Positions 55,714 through 64,000 of a stretch of DNA of 64,000 nucleotides are shown in pieces. Under the pieces are notes generated by a model. It saw only the letters and a list, made by a program, of their open reading frames with translations, ran no database searches and was not told where the DNA came from. The stretch is from contig NZ_QOVF01000001.1 of assembly GCF_008365385.1 (NCBI RefSeq), forward strand, positions 930,001 to 994,000, written 5' to 3'. Every line of letters begins with the position of its first letter. Position 1 is the first letter of the stretch. The stretch comes from Halopseudomonas laoshanensis. Its GTDB lineage: Bacteria > Pseudomonadota > Gammaproteobacteria > Pseudomonadales > Pseudomonadaceae. Both the position numbers and the translations under genes were made by a program.

Positions 55714-56744
55714 CCTACAAACCTACCAGTGACCAGCCCCACATTCTGGAAACCTGGGAGCCGGCACCGGCGCAGCCGGCTGACGAAGTGAAGGTCCTCG
55801 GTGAGTCGGCGGAGCAACTCAGGCCACGGGCGACGGCAACCGAGGTGCCCTTGCCAGGCACACTGAATGCGCCGCCCGTCAGCCCTTGGCCGGCGCGCAT
55901 GGGCAAGCTTTTGCTGGCCGTGGTCGTTGGCGGTGCAGCGCTGGAGTGGGGCCGCTGGACCCTGGACGCCTGGACCTGGAATCCTGTGGCAGGTGGGGTA
56001 ATCGGTGCGCTGGGGTTAGGGCTGGCCGGAACCGGCTTGCTCAGTTGGCGCGCACTGCGGCAGCAACGGCAACGCCTGACCACACTCGAGCAACTGCGGA
56101 AAGAAATGCGCATTGCACTGGCGGACCCTTCCGAGCGTTTAGCGCTGGATTGGCTGGAGCGCTTGCAAGCCTTGTATCGTGATACACCTCTGGCCCCGCG
56201 CATGGCGGAGGTGTGTTCAGCATTGGATCAGTCGCACAGCGCCCAGGAGGTAAGTCGGCGACTGAATCAGCAGTTCTATCAGCCGTTGGATATACAGGCC
56301 CGGCTGATGATCCGCAACGAATCAGTCAGCACCGGAATGTTGGTGGCAACCAGTCCCTGGGTGTCGATAGATCTGTTGTTGGTGGTCTGGCGCAATATCC
56401 GCATGATGCAGCGCGTGGCCATCTGTTACGGGTTGCCAATCGGACAGCTGGGCCGTTGGCGCCTGGCTCGCCATGTGCTGCGGAATATCGCCCTGGCGGG
56501 CGGCAGCGAAATGGCGATTGGCGCGCTCAGCGACAGCCTGCTCTCGGGCATGCTGGAGAAGCTTGCCGCGCGCATTGGCCAGGGCATTGGCATCGGGCTT
56601 TACAGCTCGAGACTGGGCCATTTTACCCTGGACCTGTGCCGCGCAGCGCCACTTGCCGACCAGAGCAGCCTGGCAGAAGACAACCGCGGGATCATCCAAG
56701 GCATTCGTACCCGTTTAGGACGTAAATCCGATGCCAGCTTATAA
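55710..56744 (+). CDS. YcjF-like (TIGR01620/DUF697) membrane protein
   Basis: A 344-residue inner-membrane partner of YcjX. An acidic cytosolic head of about 65 residues is followed by two helices (LLLAVVVGGAALEWGRW and VIGALGLGLAGTGLLSW). The DUF697-like C-terminal half contains GMLVATSPWVSIDLLLVVWRN and IGIGLYSSRLGHFTLDLCR. The overlap with ycjX (ATGA) and with the next gene by 14 bases makes a tight operon. Confidence 0.88.
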   Translation: MTYKPTSDQPHILETWEPAPAQPADEVKVLGESAEQLRPRATATEVPLPGTLNAPPVSPWPARMGKLLLAVVVGGAALEWGRWTLDAWTWNPVAGGVIGALGLGLAGTGLLSWRALRQQRQRLTTLEQLRKEMRIALADPSERLALDWLERLQALYRDTPLAPRMAEVCSALDQSHSAQEVSRRLNQQFYQPLDIQARLMIRNESVSTGMLVATSPWVSIDLLLVVWRNIRMMQRVAICYGLPIGQLGRWRLARHVLRNIALAGGSEMAIGALSDSLLSGMLEKLAARIGQGIGIGLYSSRLGHFTLDLCRAAPLADQSSLAEDNRGIIQGIRTRLGRKSDASL

Positions 56745-57435
56745 AAGCAGGGCACGCTGGCTGACCGAGCGCTGGCTGGCGGCCAGGCGCGATCAGTTGC
56801 TCGTGCATTGGCAAACGCTCAAGGGGCAACTGCTACCCATGCAGTGGCCACAGCGCTGCGAGCGGATGTTACAGCTTCCCGAGGGCAACGTGGGTGCATG
56901 GCAACCGCGCAGCGGCTCAAGCAGTGCGGAGCTGCTGTTGTTGCTCGAGCGCGCGCCACTGCTCCAACGGCGCTGGCTGGCGGCGTTATTGAGTGCGCCT
57001 TGCGCTGGGGCGCTGACGTTGGTGGAGGCGGTGGAACGTTTACAACTCGACTGGCGTTGTCAGCTTGATCCGCTGCATAGCCACCGCGAGTACGCTGCGC
57101 AGTTGGTCATACTGGCGCGGCAGTTGGGTTTGCCGGTGATTGCCGAATCTGCCTATCTGGAAAACGAACAGCAGATCCGCATCGCCATCGACGAGTTGCT
57201 GTTTGCCTCCTTGCCAATGCGTTTGCGCGCAGTGCTTGCCGGCGAGCATCCGCCAGGCAATGGTAGTTACCTGGGCTGGTGGCATGACCGGTTGTTGGCC
57301 AGGGCCGGAGTGCAGGAGTATGGCCTCGAAGGACTCGGCGCCGACGACTGGCCGGAGATGCCGCCGTCCTGGCTGGCGCTTGGCTGGCTGTCCAGCTTAA
57401 GGCTGGACGCCGACGGCGACTTTCAGCCGAAATAG
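56731..57435 (+). CDS. Unrecognised third gene of the YcjX-YcjF operon
   Basis: I do not recognise this 234-residue protein. It is helical, rich in Leu, Trp, Arg and Ala, with no signal peptide or clear membrane helix. LLLLLERAPLLQRRWLAALLS is the most hydrophobic part. It starts inside the ycjF-type gene (14-base overlap) without its own promoter, so a role in the same process is likely. A nine-base-pair hairpin (57462-57494) follows the stop. Confidence 0.75.
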   Translation: MPAYKSRARWLTERWLAARRDQLLVHWQTLKGQLLPMQWPQRCERMLQLPEGNVGAWQPRSGSSSAELLLLLERAPLLQRRWLAALLSAPCAGALTLVEAVERLQLDWRCQLDPLHSHREYAAQLVILARQLGLPVIAESAYLENEQQIRIAIDELLFASLPMRLRAVLAGEHPPGNGSYLGWWHDRLLARAGVQEYGLEGLGADDWPEMPPSWLALGWLSSLRLDADGDFQPK

Positions 57436-57461
57436 GGGTTCATTCTGCAAGACTATGTTGC

Positions 57462-57494
57462 GTCATCAGCCCTTTGCCACGCGGTGCTGATGAC
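57462..57494 (+). other. Hairpin after the YcjX operon
   Basis: GTCATCAGC (57462-57470) and GCTGATGAC (57486-57494) pair perfectly over a 15-base loop. No T-run follows, so it is at most an imperfect terminator. It lies in the 95-base gap before the thioesterase gene. Confidence 0.45.
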
Positions 57495-57530
57495 CTACCA
57501 TGCGTTTTCGCGAATTACAGGACTCCTTTC

Positions 57531-58325
57531 ATGACCTTTGCTGAACTGCTTGCTGCACTAGCCGACTCCCCGCAACAGGAAGTCACCATTCCCACTGGCT
57601 GGGCTCAGGGCCGTGCCGGCTACGGCGGTTTGATTGCCGCGCTGGTTTATCAGGGTATGCGCGCCAAGGTGCCGGGCGACAGACCCGTCAGATCGCTGGC
57701 GATTACCTTTGTTGGCCCGGTCGCACCGGGTGAAAGCATGCAGGTTGAAGCGCAGGTGCTGCGCGAAGGCAAAGCTGTCACGCAGATGCTTGGCATGGGC
57801 AAACAGAATGGGCAGGTCATGTGCATCATTCAAGGCAGTTTTGGCGCCTCAAGGGAGTCTGTGGTGGCGGTCCCCAGCTTGCCCGCACCCGCTGCAAAGG
57901 CGCCGGCCGATTGCCCGGACATGCCTTATGTGGAAGGCCTGAATCCGGTGTTTATCAAACATTTTGCAGTGCGCTGGGCGTTTGGCGACCTGCCGTTTAC
58001 CAACAGTCGCAAGCGCGAGATGGGCGGCTGGATGCGCTTTCGCGAGGATGAGGGCAGCGTGAAAGCGGCGCATATTCTTGGTCTCGTGGATGTATGGCCA
58101 CCTGCGCTGCTTCCACACCTGCAGCAACGTGTGCCGGCCAGCTCGCTGACCTGGACCATTGAGTTCATGCAACCACAACCTGAGATCGGCAATACCGACT
58201 GGTTGTTGTATCGAGCTGAGATCGAGCATGCGCGTGATGGATATGGCCACGTGTCTGCCATGGTTTGGCGAGAAGATGGTACGCTGGTTGCTATAAGCCG
58301 TCAGACAGTCACCGTGTTTGGTTGA
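57531..58325 (+). CDS. Double-hotdog thioesterase family protein
   Basis: A 264-residue protein with two hotdog halves, as in TesB-like acyl-CoA thioesterases: GYGGLIAALVYQGMRAKVPG in the first half and PASSLTWTIEFMQPQPEI in the second. It probably hydrolyses acyl-CoA. The start ATG 57531 follows AGGACTCCTTTC. In-frame codons from 57474 would extend it by 19 residues without support. The substrate is unknown. Confidence 0.85.
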   Translation: MTFAELLAALADSPQQEVTIPTGWAQGRAGYGGLIAALVYQGMRAKVPGDRPVRSLAITFVGPVAPGESMQVEAQVLREGKAVTQMLGMGKQNGQVMCIIQGSFGASRESVVAVPSLPAPAAKAPADCPDMPYVEGLNPVFIKHFAVRWAFGDLPFTNSRKREMGGWMRFREDEGSVKAAHILGLVDVWPPALLPHLQQRVPASSLTWTIEFMQPQPEIGNTDWLLYRAEIEHARDGYGHVSAMVWREDGTLVAISRQTVTVFG

Positions 58326-58361
58326 ACAGCAACCAGCGCGGTGCAAGAGCGGAGCGTGCTG

Positions 58362-61300
58362 GTGATAAAAAACAAAATTGTAATTGCCCTGATCGCGGCC
58401 CTGGCCAGTCTGCTGGTACTACAGTGGGCGCTAGGCGCGATTTCCCCGTCCTTTGATCTTTCAGCAACCGCGACTCAGTGGTTGCTTGCGCTGGTGCTGG
58501 TCATTACTGGCAGCCTGCTCTGTCACTTCTACTGCTCGCAAAAATTGATCCGACAGCTTCGGCGCGATGCACGTGCGGCACTGGAGCGCAATATTCAGGT
58601 GATGGCCGCGGTCCGGGATGTGGTTTTTCGCGCTGAGTTCGATGGCAGCCTGGTGTATGTCAACCGGGCCTGGCAGGACTTGACGGGTATGGATGCAGCA
58701 AGCGTCAGAGGGCATTCCATACTTGAAGGCTTTCATGAGAGCGACCGCGGCCTGCTAAAAGATTATCTGCATCAGGTCCGAGGCGGTCACACCGAACCGC
58801 TGCAGGCGGATCTGCGCTTGCGTGATCTGGCCGGACGCTATCGCTGGAGCCGCCTGACGGCGCGGCCGTATCTCACCACGGAGAGCGGGGCGGTCATCAT
58901 CGGGACCTTGCAGGATATCCAGGCGCAACAGGAACAAGCGATGATCCAATCGGCGCGCCTGAATGTGCTTGATGGCCTGCTGGGCAAGGCGGGTGTCCGG
59001 GAAATGGCCAGCCAACTGGCCAAGGCCTGGGAAAACGTGCAAATGGGGCAGCGAGTATCAGTGCTGTTGCTCGATCCCGACACCGGGGCCTTGCAGACGC
59101 TGGCGGCGCCGAGCATGCCTGAGCAGTACAATCAGGCGCTCAATGGCACCATGCCTGCCGAGGGCGTGGGCTCCTGCGGTACGGCGATTCACCGCGGTGA
59201 GCCGGTGTATGTGAGCGATGTCCGTAATGATCCCCTATGGCAAGACTTTCAGGATCTTGCCGAGCTGGGTTCGGTGGTCTCGTGCTGGTCCACGCCGTTC
59301 AGCGATCAGGACGGTCAGATCCTGGGTTCATTTGCCGTCTATGCCGACCAGGCCCGCTGGCCCGATGACCACGACCTGCAACTCATGAGCGAGTTTACCC
59401 GGCTGACTGCACTGATCGTGCAGAAATCACGCCTTGCCCAGGAGCGGGAGTTTACTGAAAAGCGTTTTTCCGCGATTTTCGAACATGCTGCTGTGGGAAT
59501 ATTACTGGTCTCGCCTACGGGACGTTATATAAGCGCCAACCCCTGTTATCTGGAAGGCTCAGGGTACAGTGAGGAAACGCTGCAGCGCATGACTCCGCGA
59601 GACCTGCTGGTGGCCGACGATATCCCGCTGGTAGAGCGCGGCTTACGCGATCTTCGTTTTGGGCTGGTTGATGAGTTTGTGCTCGAAGCCCGCTACTACA
59701 AATACGATAAGTCGGTTGTCTGGATCAATCTGACCATTACGCTGGTGCGCGACCCCGAGGGAGTGGCGCTGTACTACGTGTTTATCACCGAGGACATCTC
59801 CGAGCGCAAGGAGCAGGAGCAGTCGCTCAAGGAGGCGGCTGCGCTGTTCGAAAGCAGCGGTGAGGGGATGATGGTCATGGACAGCAAGTTCCATATTCTC
59901 AGGGTCAATCCTGCGTTCACCCACATAACCGGTTTGAATGTAGAGGACATTCTCGGTCAGCGGCCCTCCGCCCACCGGGACGATATGGACTCTCGCACGC
60001 TTACTCATCACGTTGTGTCTGCTCTGGTGCAAGACGGGCGCTGGCAGGGTGAGGTGCTGTTGGACCGCCCGGGTGAGCGCGATGTGCCCATCTGGGTGAC
60101 AGCCACGGCAGTCAGGGATGGCGGCAACCAGATCAGCCGCTATATGGCGATGTTCAGTGATCTTAGCGGTTTGCAGCGCAGCCAGCAGCAGCTTCAGCAT
60201 ATGGCGCATTTTGACAGCTTGACCGGGTTGGCCAATCGCACTTTGGCGCTGCTTAAACTGGACCAAGGCATGCAACGGGCTGCAGCTCAAAAAATACCCT
60301 TGGCTGTTCTGTATATCGATCTGGACAGATTCAAGGCCATCAATGACAGTCTTGGTCATGCCATCGGCGATGAAGTGCTGCGCCAGGCCGGGCGGCGCCT
60401 TGCCCGCTGCTGTGACGACGCGGATACCCTGGCGCGCTTGAGCGGCGATGAGTTTCTGCTCATATCACATGGCCGGCAGCCTGAATCCGTACGTGAGTTG
60501 GGTGAGCACATCTGCACCAGCATGCGCGCACCGGTGGTGCTCGAAGACGGCCGGGAAATTTACATTGGTGCCAGCGTAGGCTACGCCTGCTATCCGCTGG
60601 ATGGCGACAGTTCCGCAGACCTGGTACGCAATGCCGATGCCGCGATGGATACCGCCAAGAGCATCGGCCGTGATCAGGTGTGCGGTTATTCACGGGCGAT
60701 GACCGAGGAAGCAAGCCAGCGTTTTGAGTTGGAACGTGGGCTGCGCAAAGCGTTGGAGAACCATGAATTCGAGCTGCATTACCAACCTTTGATCCAGGTC
60801 CGCAGTCGCCGTGCCTATGGGGTAGAGGCATTGCTGCGTTGGCGTCACCCGCAACATGGCTTGATAGCGCCGGACAAGTTCATCCCGTTGGCAGAGCAGA
60901 ACGGTTTGATCGTGCAGATCGGCAGCTGGGTGCTACATGAAGCTTGTCGTCAGGCGCGGCAGTGGCAGGAGCAGGGGCTTGGGCTGGAAATGATTGCAGT
61001 GAACCTGTCTCCCCGTCAGTTTATTCAGCAGGATGTGGTTGCGCTGGTGCGCACGGTGTTGGAGGAGAGCGGTTTGCCCGCCAGCATGCTGGAACTGGAG
61101 ATTACCGAAAGCGCATTGATGGCCAATGCCCAGCAAGGTGAGCAGACGCTCAGGCAGTTGAAAGACCTTGGGGTCACCCTGGCAATCGACGATTTCGGCA
61201 CGGGTTATTCTTCACTGGCGTACCTGCGCCGCTTCCCGCTGGACAAGCTGAAGATCGACAAGAGCTTCCTCGCGGGGGTGCCGCAGAATACCGAGGACAA

Positions 61301-61484
61301 TCAACTGGTCACGACCATTCTCGACATGGCCGCCAACATGCGTCTGCACGTGGTGGCCGAGGGCGTGGAAACAGAAGCGCAGTGGCGTTTTCTGCAGGGC
61401 CGTGGATGTGGAGCCTGCCAGGGCTTCTTGTTTTCCCGTGCATTGCCGCCGGCAGGGTTGCCGGACTGGCTGGCGCAGCAATAG
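58362..61484 (+). CDS. Membrane PAS-GAF-PAS-PAS GGDEF-EAL protein
   Basis: A 1040-residue c-di-GMP enzyme. Two helices (about 4-24 and 34-54) anchor it. A PAS domain (about 80-190), a GAF domain (205-355), two PAS domains (365-485, 490-610), GGDEF (615-775) and EAL (790-1035) follow. The GGDEF motif reads SGDEF (Ser694), while the EAL has Glu822 in VEALLRW, with DDFGTGYSSL and KIDKSFL. Phosphodiesterase action is therefore more certain than cyclase action. I start at GTG 58362, seven bases after GGAG; GTG 58341 is possible. Confidence 0.92.
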   Translation: MIKNKIVIALIAALASLLVLQWALGAISPSFDLSATATQWLLALVLVITGSLLCHFYCSQKLIRQLRRDARAALERNIQVMAAVRDVVFRAEFDGSLVYVNRAWQDLTGMDAASVRGHSILEGFHESDRGLLKDYLHQVRGGHTEPLQADLRLRDLAGRYRWSRLTARPYLTTESGAVIIGTLQDIQAQQEQAMIQSARLNVLDGLLGKAGVREMASQLAKAWENVQMGQRVSVLLLDPDTGALQTLAAPSMPEQYNQALNGTMPAEGVGSCGTAIHRGEPVYVSDVRNDPLWQDFQDLAELGSVVSCWSTPFSDQDGQILGSFAVYADQARWPDDHDLQLMSEFTRLTALIVQKSRLAQEREFTEKRFSAIFEHAAVGILLVSPTGRYISANPCYLEGSGYSEETLQRMTPRDLLVADDIPLVERGLRDLRFGLVDEFVLEARYYKYDKSVVWINLTITLVRDPEGVALYYVFITEDISERKEQEQSLKEAAALFESSGEGMMVMDSKFHILRVNPAFTHITGLNVEDILGQRPSAHRDDMDSRTLTHHVVSALVQDGRWQGEVLLDRPGERDVPIWVTATAVRDGGNQISRYMAMFSDLSGLQRSQQQLQHMAHFDSLTGLANRTLALLKLDQGMQRAAAQKIPLAVLYIDLDRFKAINDSLGHAIGDEVLRQAGRRLARCCDDADTLARLSGDEFLLISHGRQPESVRELGEHICTSMRAPVVLEDGREIYIGASVGYACYPLDGDSSADLVRNADAAMDTAKSIGRDQVCGYSRAMTEEASQRFELERGLRKALENHEFELHYQPLIQVRSRRAYGVEALLRWRHPQHGLIAPDKFIPLAEQNGLIVQIGSWVLHEACRQARQWQEQGLGLEMIAVNLSPRQFIQQDVVALVRTVLEESGLPASMLELEITESALMANAQQGEQTLRQLKDLGVTLAIDDFGTGYSSLAYLRRFPLDKLKIDKSFLAGVPQNTEDNQLVTTILDMAANMRLHVVAEGVETEAQWRFLQGRGCGACQGFLFSRALPPAGLPDWLAQQ

Positions 61485-61503
61485 CCTGGCCAGGTCAGGT
61501 GGT

Positions 61504-62478
61504 TCAGTTCCCCGGTTTTTTTGCGGTCAGCGTGGCGCGCAGGGGAGCCGGGTATCCCTCGCGGGTCAAGGCTGGATTCTCCGGGTCAAGAAATTCGGGT
61601 AACGACTGAAAGCGCATCCATTCGGTACTGCGCTGCTCGTCGGTGCTGGTCGGGGTGAGATCGATACATTTCACCTGCTGAAACCCGCTGCGGCGCAACA
61701 GCCGCTCAAGCATCGCCACCGACGGTAAAAACCATACATTGCGCATCTGTGCATAGCGATCTTCGGGCAATAGACAGGCATTTTCATCGCCTTCGATTAC
61801 CAATGTTTCGATCACCAGTTCGCCACCGGGGCGCAGGCAGGCTTTTAGCTGCAGGAGATGATCAACCGGTGAGCGGCGATGATAAAGCACGCCCATCGAG
61901 AATACCGTGTCGAAGCCGCCAGCGGGTTCAGGCAGCTCCTCTAGGGTGAAGGGCAATTGCCATACCGGTGCGCCAGGCAGGTAACGCTGCACGGCCATGA
62001 ATTGGTGGTAGAACAGCAGATTGGGGTCAACGCCCAGCACCATGTGCGCCCCCGCCTGCCACATGCGCCACATGTAATAGCCGTTGCCGCAACCTACATC
62101 CAGTACGCGCCTGCCTTTCATATCGAGGTGCGGGGCAATACGCTCCCACTTCCAGTCGGAACGCCACTCACAATCAATATGAGTGCCGAACAGCGTGAAC
62201 GGACCCTTGCGCCAGGGATGCAAGCCCTGCAGGCCAGCCAGCAGATCGGCCTGTTGCTCATCGCTCAATGCCTGAGGCGCTTCGATCAGCACGCCCTGAC
62301 TCAGGTCCGCTACCGAGTCAGCGACGCTTGGCAGTTGCTGCAGTGCCGCCTGCCAGCGTTCCAGGTCGCCATGATTCATGTCGCTAAAACGCTTTTCCAA
62401 TGCATTGGGCAGCACGGTAAGCCAGGGAGAAAGCGGAGTATCGGCCAGTTGCTGGTACAGGGGGGTGTAATCGATCAC
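61504..62478 (-). CDS. cmoB: tRNA U34 carboxymethyltransferase
   Basis: It uses carboxy-SAM to turn 5-hydroxyuridine 34 into 5-oxyacetyluridine. The 324-residue protein shows the SAM fold motif [15 protein letters not shown] and [13 protein letters not shown]. The C-terminus contains [17 protein letters not shown]. The start is GTG, overlapping the cmoA stop as GTGA, so the pair is co-translated. It is convergent with the GGDEF-EAL gene. Confidence 0.94.
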   Translation of the reverse strand: MIDYTPLYQQLADTPLSPWLTVLPNALEKRFSDMNHGDLERWQAALQQLPSVADSVADLSQGVLIEAPQALSDEQQADLLAGLQGLHPWRKGPFTLFGTHIDCEWRSDWKWERIAPHLDMKGRRVLDVGCGNGYYMWRMWQAGAHMVLGVDPNLLFYHQFMAVQRYLPGAPVWQLPFTLEELPEPAGGFDTVFSMGVLYHRRSPVDHLLQLKACLRPGGELVIETLVIEGDENACLLPEDRYAQMRNVWFLPSVAMLERLLRRSGFQQVKCIDLTPTSTDEQRSTEWMRFQSLPEFLDPENPALTREGYPAPLRATLTAKKPGN

Positions 62479-63215
62479 TTATGGGCCATTATCGAGCAGA
62501 AGTTGAGGGACTGAAACCAGCTGTGACTGTGGCTGAAACCAGCTTCCTGCAACCGAGCCAGGTGCGTTTCCAGCGTATCAGGCAGCATGACCTTTTCAAT
62601 GGCGCTGCGCTTCTGAGCTATTTCAAGCTCGCTGTAACCATTGGCGCGCTTGAACGCGTAGTGCATGTTCTCCAGGCTTCGCTGGGTATTCGGGTCGTCG
62701 AAACGCAGCTTTTCCGAGAGTATCAGCACGCCGCCCGGCAGCAGCGCTGTATAGATGGCCTCAAGCAGCTCAAGACGTTTGTCAGGTGCTACAAATTGCA
62801 AAGTAAAGTTCAGCACCACCACTGAGCAGCTTTTCAGCGGCAGCTCGAGGATGTCGGCCTGCATGACCTCGGCGGGCGTTAGCTCCTCGACCATGGCGTC
62901 CTGGGCTTGCAGATATTCCTGGCAGCGCTCGGTCATCGCCGCGGAACTGTCCACCGCAATGATGCGGCAGTCCGGCACGCGCACATGGCGGCGCATTGCC
63001 TGAGTGGCCGCACCCAGTGAGCTGCCCAGGTCGTATATCAGGCTATGCGGTCTAGCATATTGACCAGCAATCAGTCCGATGCTCTCTATAATAGTCGGGT
63101 ATCCCGGCACGGATCTTTTGATCATGTCAGGGAACACGCGCGCCACGTCAGCGTCGAATACGAAGTCACTGACTTGGGCGAGGGGGGCGGAAAACAGCTT
63201 GTCGACCTCGTTCAT
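62475..63215 (-). CDS. cmoA: Carboxy-S-adenosyl-L-methionine synthase
   Basis: It converts SAM and prephenate to carboxy-SAM. The 246-residue protein starts with a short head ending [20 protein letters not shown], typical for CmoA. The SAM motif is [17 protein letters not shown]. Prephenate ties it to the shikimate pathway that aroC serves. cmoB follows directly. Confidence 0.94.
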   Translation of the reverse strand: MNEVDKLFSAPLAQVSDFVFDADVARVFPDMIKRSVPGYPTIIESIGLIAGQYARPHSLIYDLGSSLGAATQAMRRHVRVPDCRIIAVDSSAAMTERCQEYLQAQDAMVEELTPAEVMQADILELPLKSCSVVVLNFTLQFVAPDKRLELLEAIYTALLPGGVLILSEKLRFDDPNTQRSLENMHYAFKRANGYSELEIAQKRSAIEKVMLPDTLETHLARLQEAGFSHSHSWFQSLNFCSIMAHK

Positions 63216-63633
63216 AGATACATGTCTGTCTACTGGTTAAAAAGCGCATATTAACCCATGTCGAGCCGCTTGGCAGAAGAGCTCAGACACTGCTTGACTG
63301 CCGGCTGTTCGCGTGATGCCATAGTGGTATCATTTGTTCCAGTCGTCCCAGGCCAAATAATGCAAAAGACTGGTAATGGGTGGTGTGCTGCAGTCAAATT
63401 TGTGGCATAAAGCAATCAGTTTTGCTTATTGCAGTTTTTTTTGACGATTTGGCTCAATAGGCCGATTAGTTTAGGCTGTCGCGATGGCATAATGCGCCGG
63501 GTTTGGTTGAACTGATTTCAGTTGATGAGTACTCCCGTTCCCTGAAGGGAATGCGATGGAAAGCATCGTTGGTGATAAGCCGGTCAGGGTAACGCCCTTT
63601 GAGGTTTTCGCCCACAGAACAAGAGGAAAGGGT
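63216..63633. other. Long gap between cmoA and the second fimV-type gene
   Basis: This 418-base gap has no supported gene. It holds a possible -35 TTGACG after a T8 run near 63440. A perfect inverted repeat AACTGA-TT-TCAGTT lies at 63510-63523, and a small hairpin TTCCCT-GA-AGGGAA at 63538-63551. A promoter for the FimV-type gene and a long leader are likely, and a small RNA cannot be excluded. Confidence 0.5.
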
Positions 63634-64000
63634 ATGGCAGTGAAACGCCAAGTGATTGCGGGAGTCGCTACGCTGGCTGCTCTGTATGTGGGCGTCAGTA
63701 ACGCATTGGGATTAGGTGAGTTGCGGCTTGATTCAGCGCTGAATCAGCCATTAAGTGCCAGTATTCAGTTGCAGGGTGGCGAGGGTCTGTCTCCAGAGGA
63801 CATTCGCGTTTCCCTGGCTAATCAGGAAGCCTTTCAGAACGCTGGCATTGATCGGCCGTTCTTTCTGACAGACTTGCGCTTTGTGCCGGTAGTGGAAAAC
63901 AACAGGTTATTTATCCGTGTTGAATCTACCCGACCGGTGCGTGAACCCTTTCTGAATTTCCTCGTAGAACTGCGTCGGCCGAATGGTCGGATGTTGCGCG
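63634..64000 (+). CDS. Second FimV-family protein, N-terminal part (runs off the window)
   Basis: The first 122 codons, from an ATG after AGAGGAAAGGGT. A signal peptide (1-24) is followed by LGLGELRLDSALNQPLSASI, FLTDLRFVPVV and VREPFLNFLVELRRPNGRMLR. This matches the N-terminal domain of the fimV gene at 35846 residue by residue (LGVGDINLRSALNQPLDAEI, FLNDLVFTPVI, VKEPFLNFLMEVRWPSGRVLR). It is a paralogue, not a copy: DNA identity is not extended. Whether LysM and C-terminal domains follow is not visible. Confidence 0.88.
   Translation, partial: MAVKRQVIAGVATLAALYVGVSNALGLGELRLDSALNQPLSASIQLQGGEGLSPEDIRVSLANQEAFQNAGIDRPFFLTDLRFVPVVENNRLFIRVESTRPVREPFLNFLVELRRPNGRMLR

Noticed and set aside
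1..64000. CRISPR arrays, insertion sequences, tRNA or rRNA genes, phage or defence islands
   Set aside because: No regularly spaced repeats, transposase motifs, cloverleaf sequences or integrase genes were found on reading both strands; the gene set is core metabolism.

Overview
The window looks like ordinary, gene-dense chromosomal core sequence from a gammaproteobacterium of the family Pseudomonadaceae. The grounds are gene content and order. The block leuC-leuD-leuB-asd-usg-fimV-truA-trpF ... accD-folC-SPOR-cvpA-purF-metZ, the divergent fpr/finR pair, aroC beside an MFS gene and an acireductone-dioxygenase-like gene, selD-mnmH and rnd-ycgL all match arrangements known from Pseudomonas. The blocks are joined differently from P. 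aeruginosa. trpB-trpA sit directly after trpF, and no gene lies between leuD and leuB. A lineage such as Halopseudomonas (P. pertucinogena group) is my inference, not a demonstrated fact. No rRNA, tRNA, CRISPR array, insertion sequence, prophage or defence island was seen.

Layout. 1-2.4 kb: start of a TonB-dependent receptor (minus strand), then gpsA-DUF4389-sixA. 2.5-10.2 kb: lipid and ester metabolism (acyl-CoA ligase, hotdog thioesterase, alpha/beta hydrolase, DUF4892 protein, penicillin-acylase-family hydrolase, patatin). 10.2-21.2 kb: selD-mnmH, two SDR enzymes, Smr protein, prmB, an unrecognised membrane-anchored protein, a TauE-type permease, aroC-MFS, a degenerate ARD-like protein, a PLDc_N peptide and an exported histidine phosphatase. 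21.2-29.0 kb: fpr/finR, a glycine-zipper protein, a DUF389 membrane protein and a five-PAS GGDEF-EAL protein. 29.1-48.5 kb: the large biosynthetic block (leucine, aspartate family, tryptophan, fatty acid, folate, purine, methionine) with fimV and truA inside it. 48.7-58.3 kb: ComEA-like protein, chemoreceptor, RNase D, YcgL, DUF3820, glutaredoxin-like protein, TetR regulator, QueD, TM2 protein, a YcjX-YcjF-unknown operon and a double-hotdog thioesterase. 58.4-64 kb: a PAS/GAF GGDEF-EAL protein, cmoA-cmoB, and the start of a second FimV-family gene.

How genes work together. leuCDB supply three of the four dedicated leucine steps. asd feeds lysine, threonine and methionine synthesis, and metZ makes homocysteine. 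trpFBA complete tryptophan synthesis. selD and mnmH together make selenouridine in tRNA. cmoAB make cmo5U34, truA makes pseudouridine 38-40, and queD feeds queuosine. A sigma-28-type promoter before the chemoreceptor, two c-di-GMP enzymes and two FimV proteins suggest a motile, surface-sensing cell.

Nothing in the window is clearly an undescribed system. The better leads are an ASADH paralogue without its catalytic residues, an ARD-like protein without its metal ligands, the third gene of the YcjX/YcjF operon, and the coiled-coil tail-anchored protein near 15 kb.
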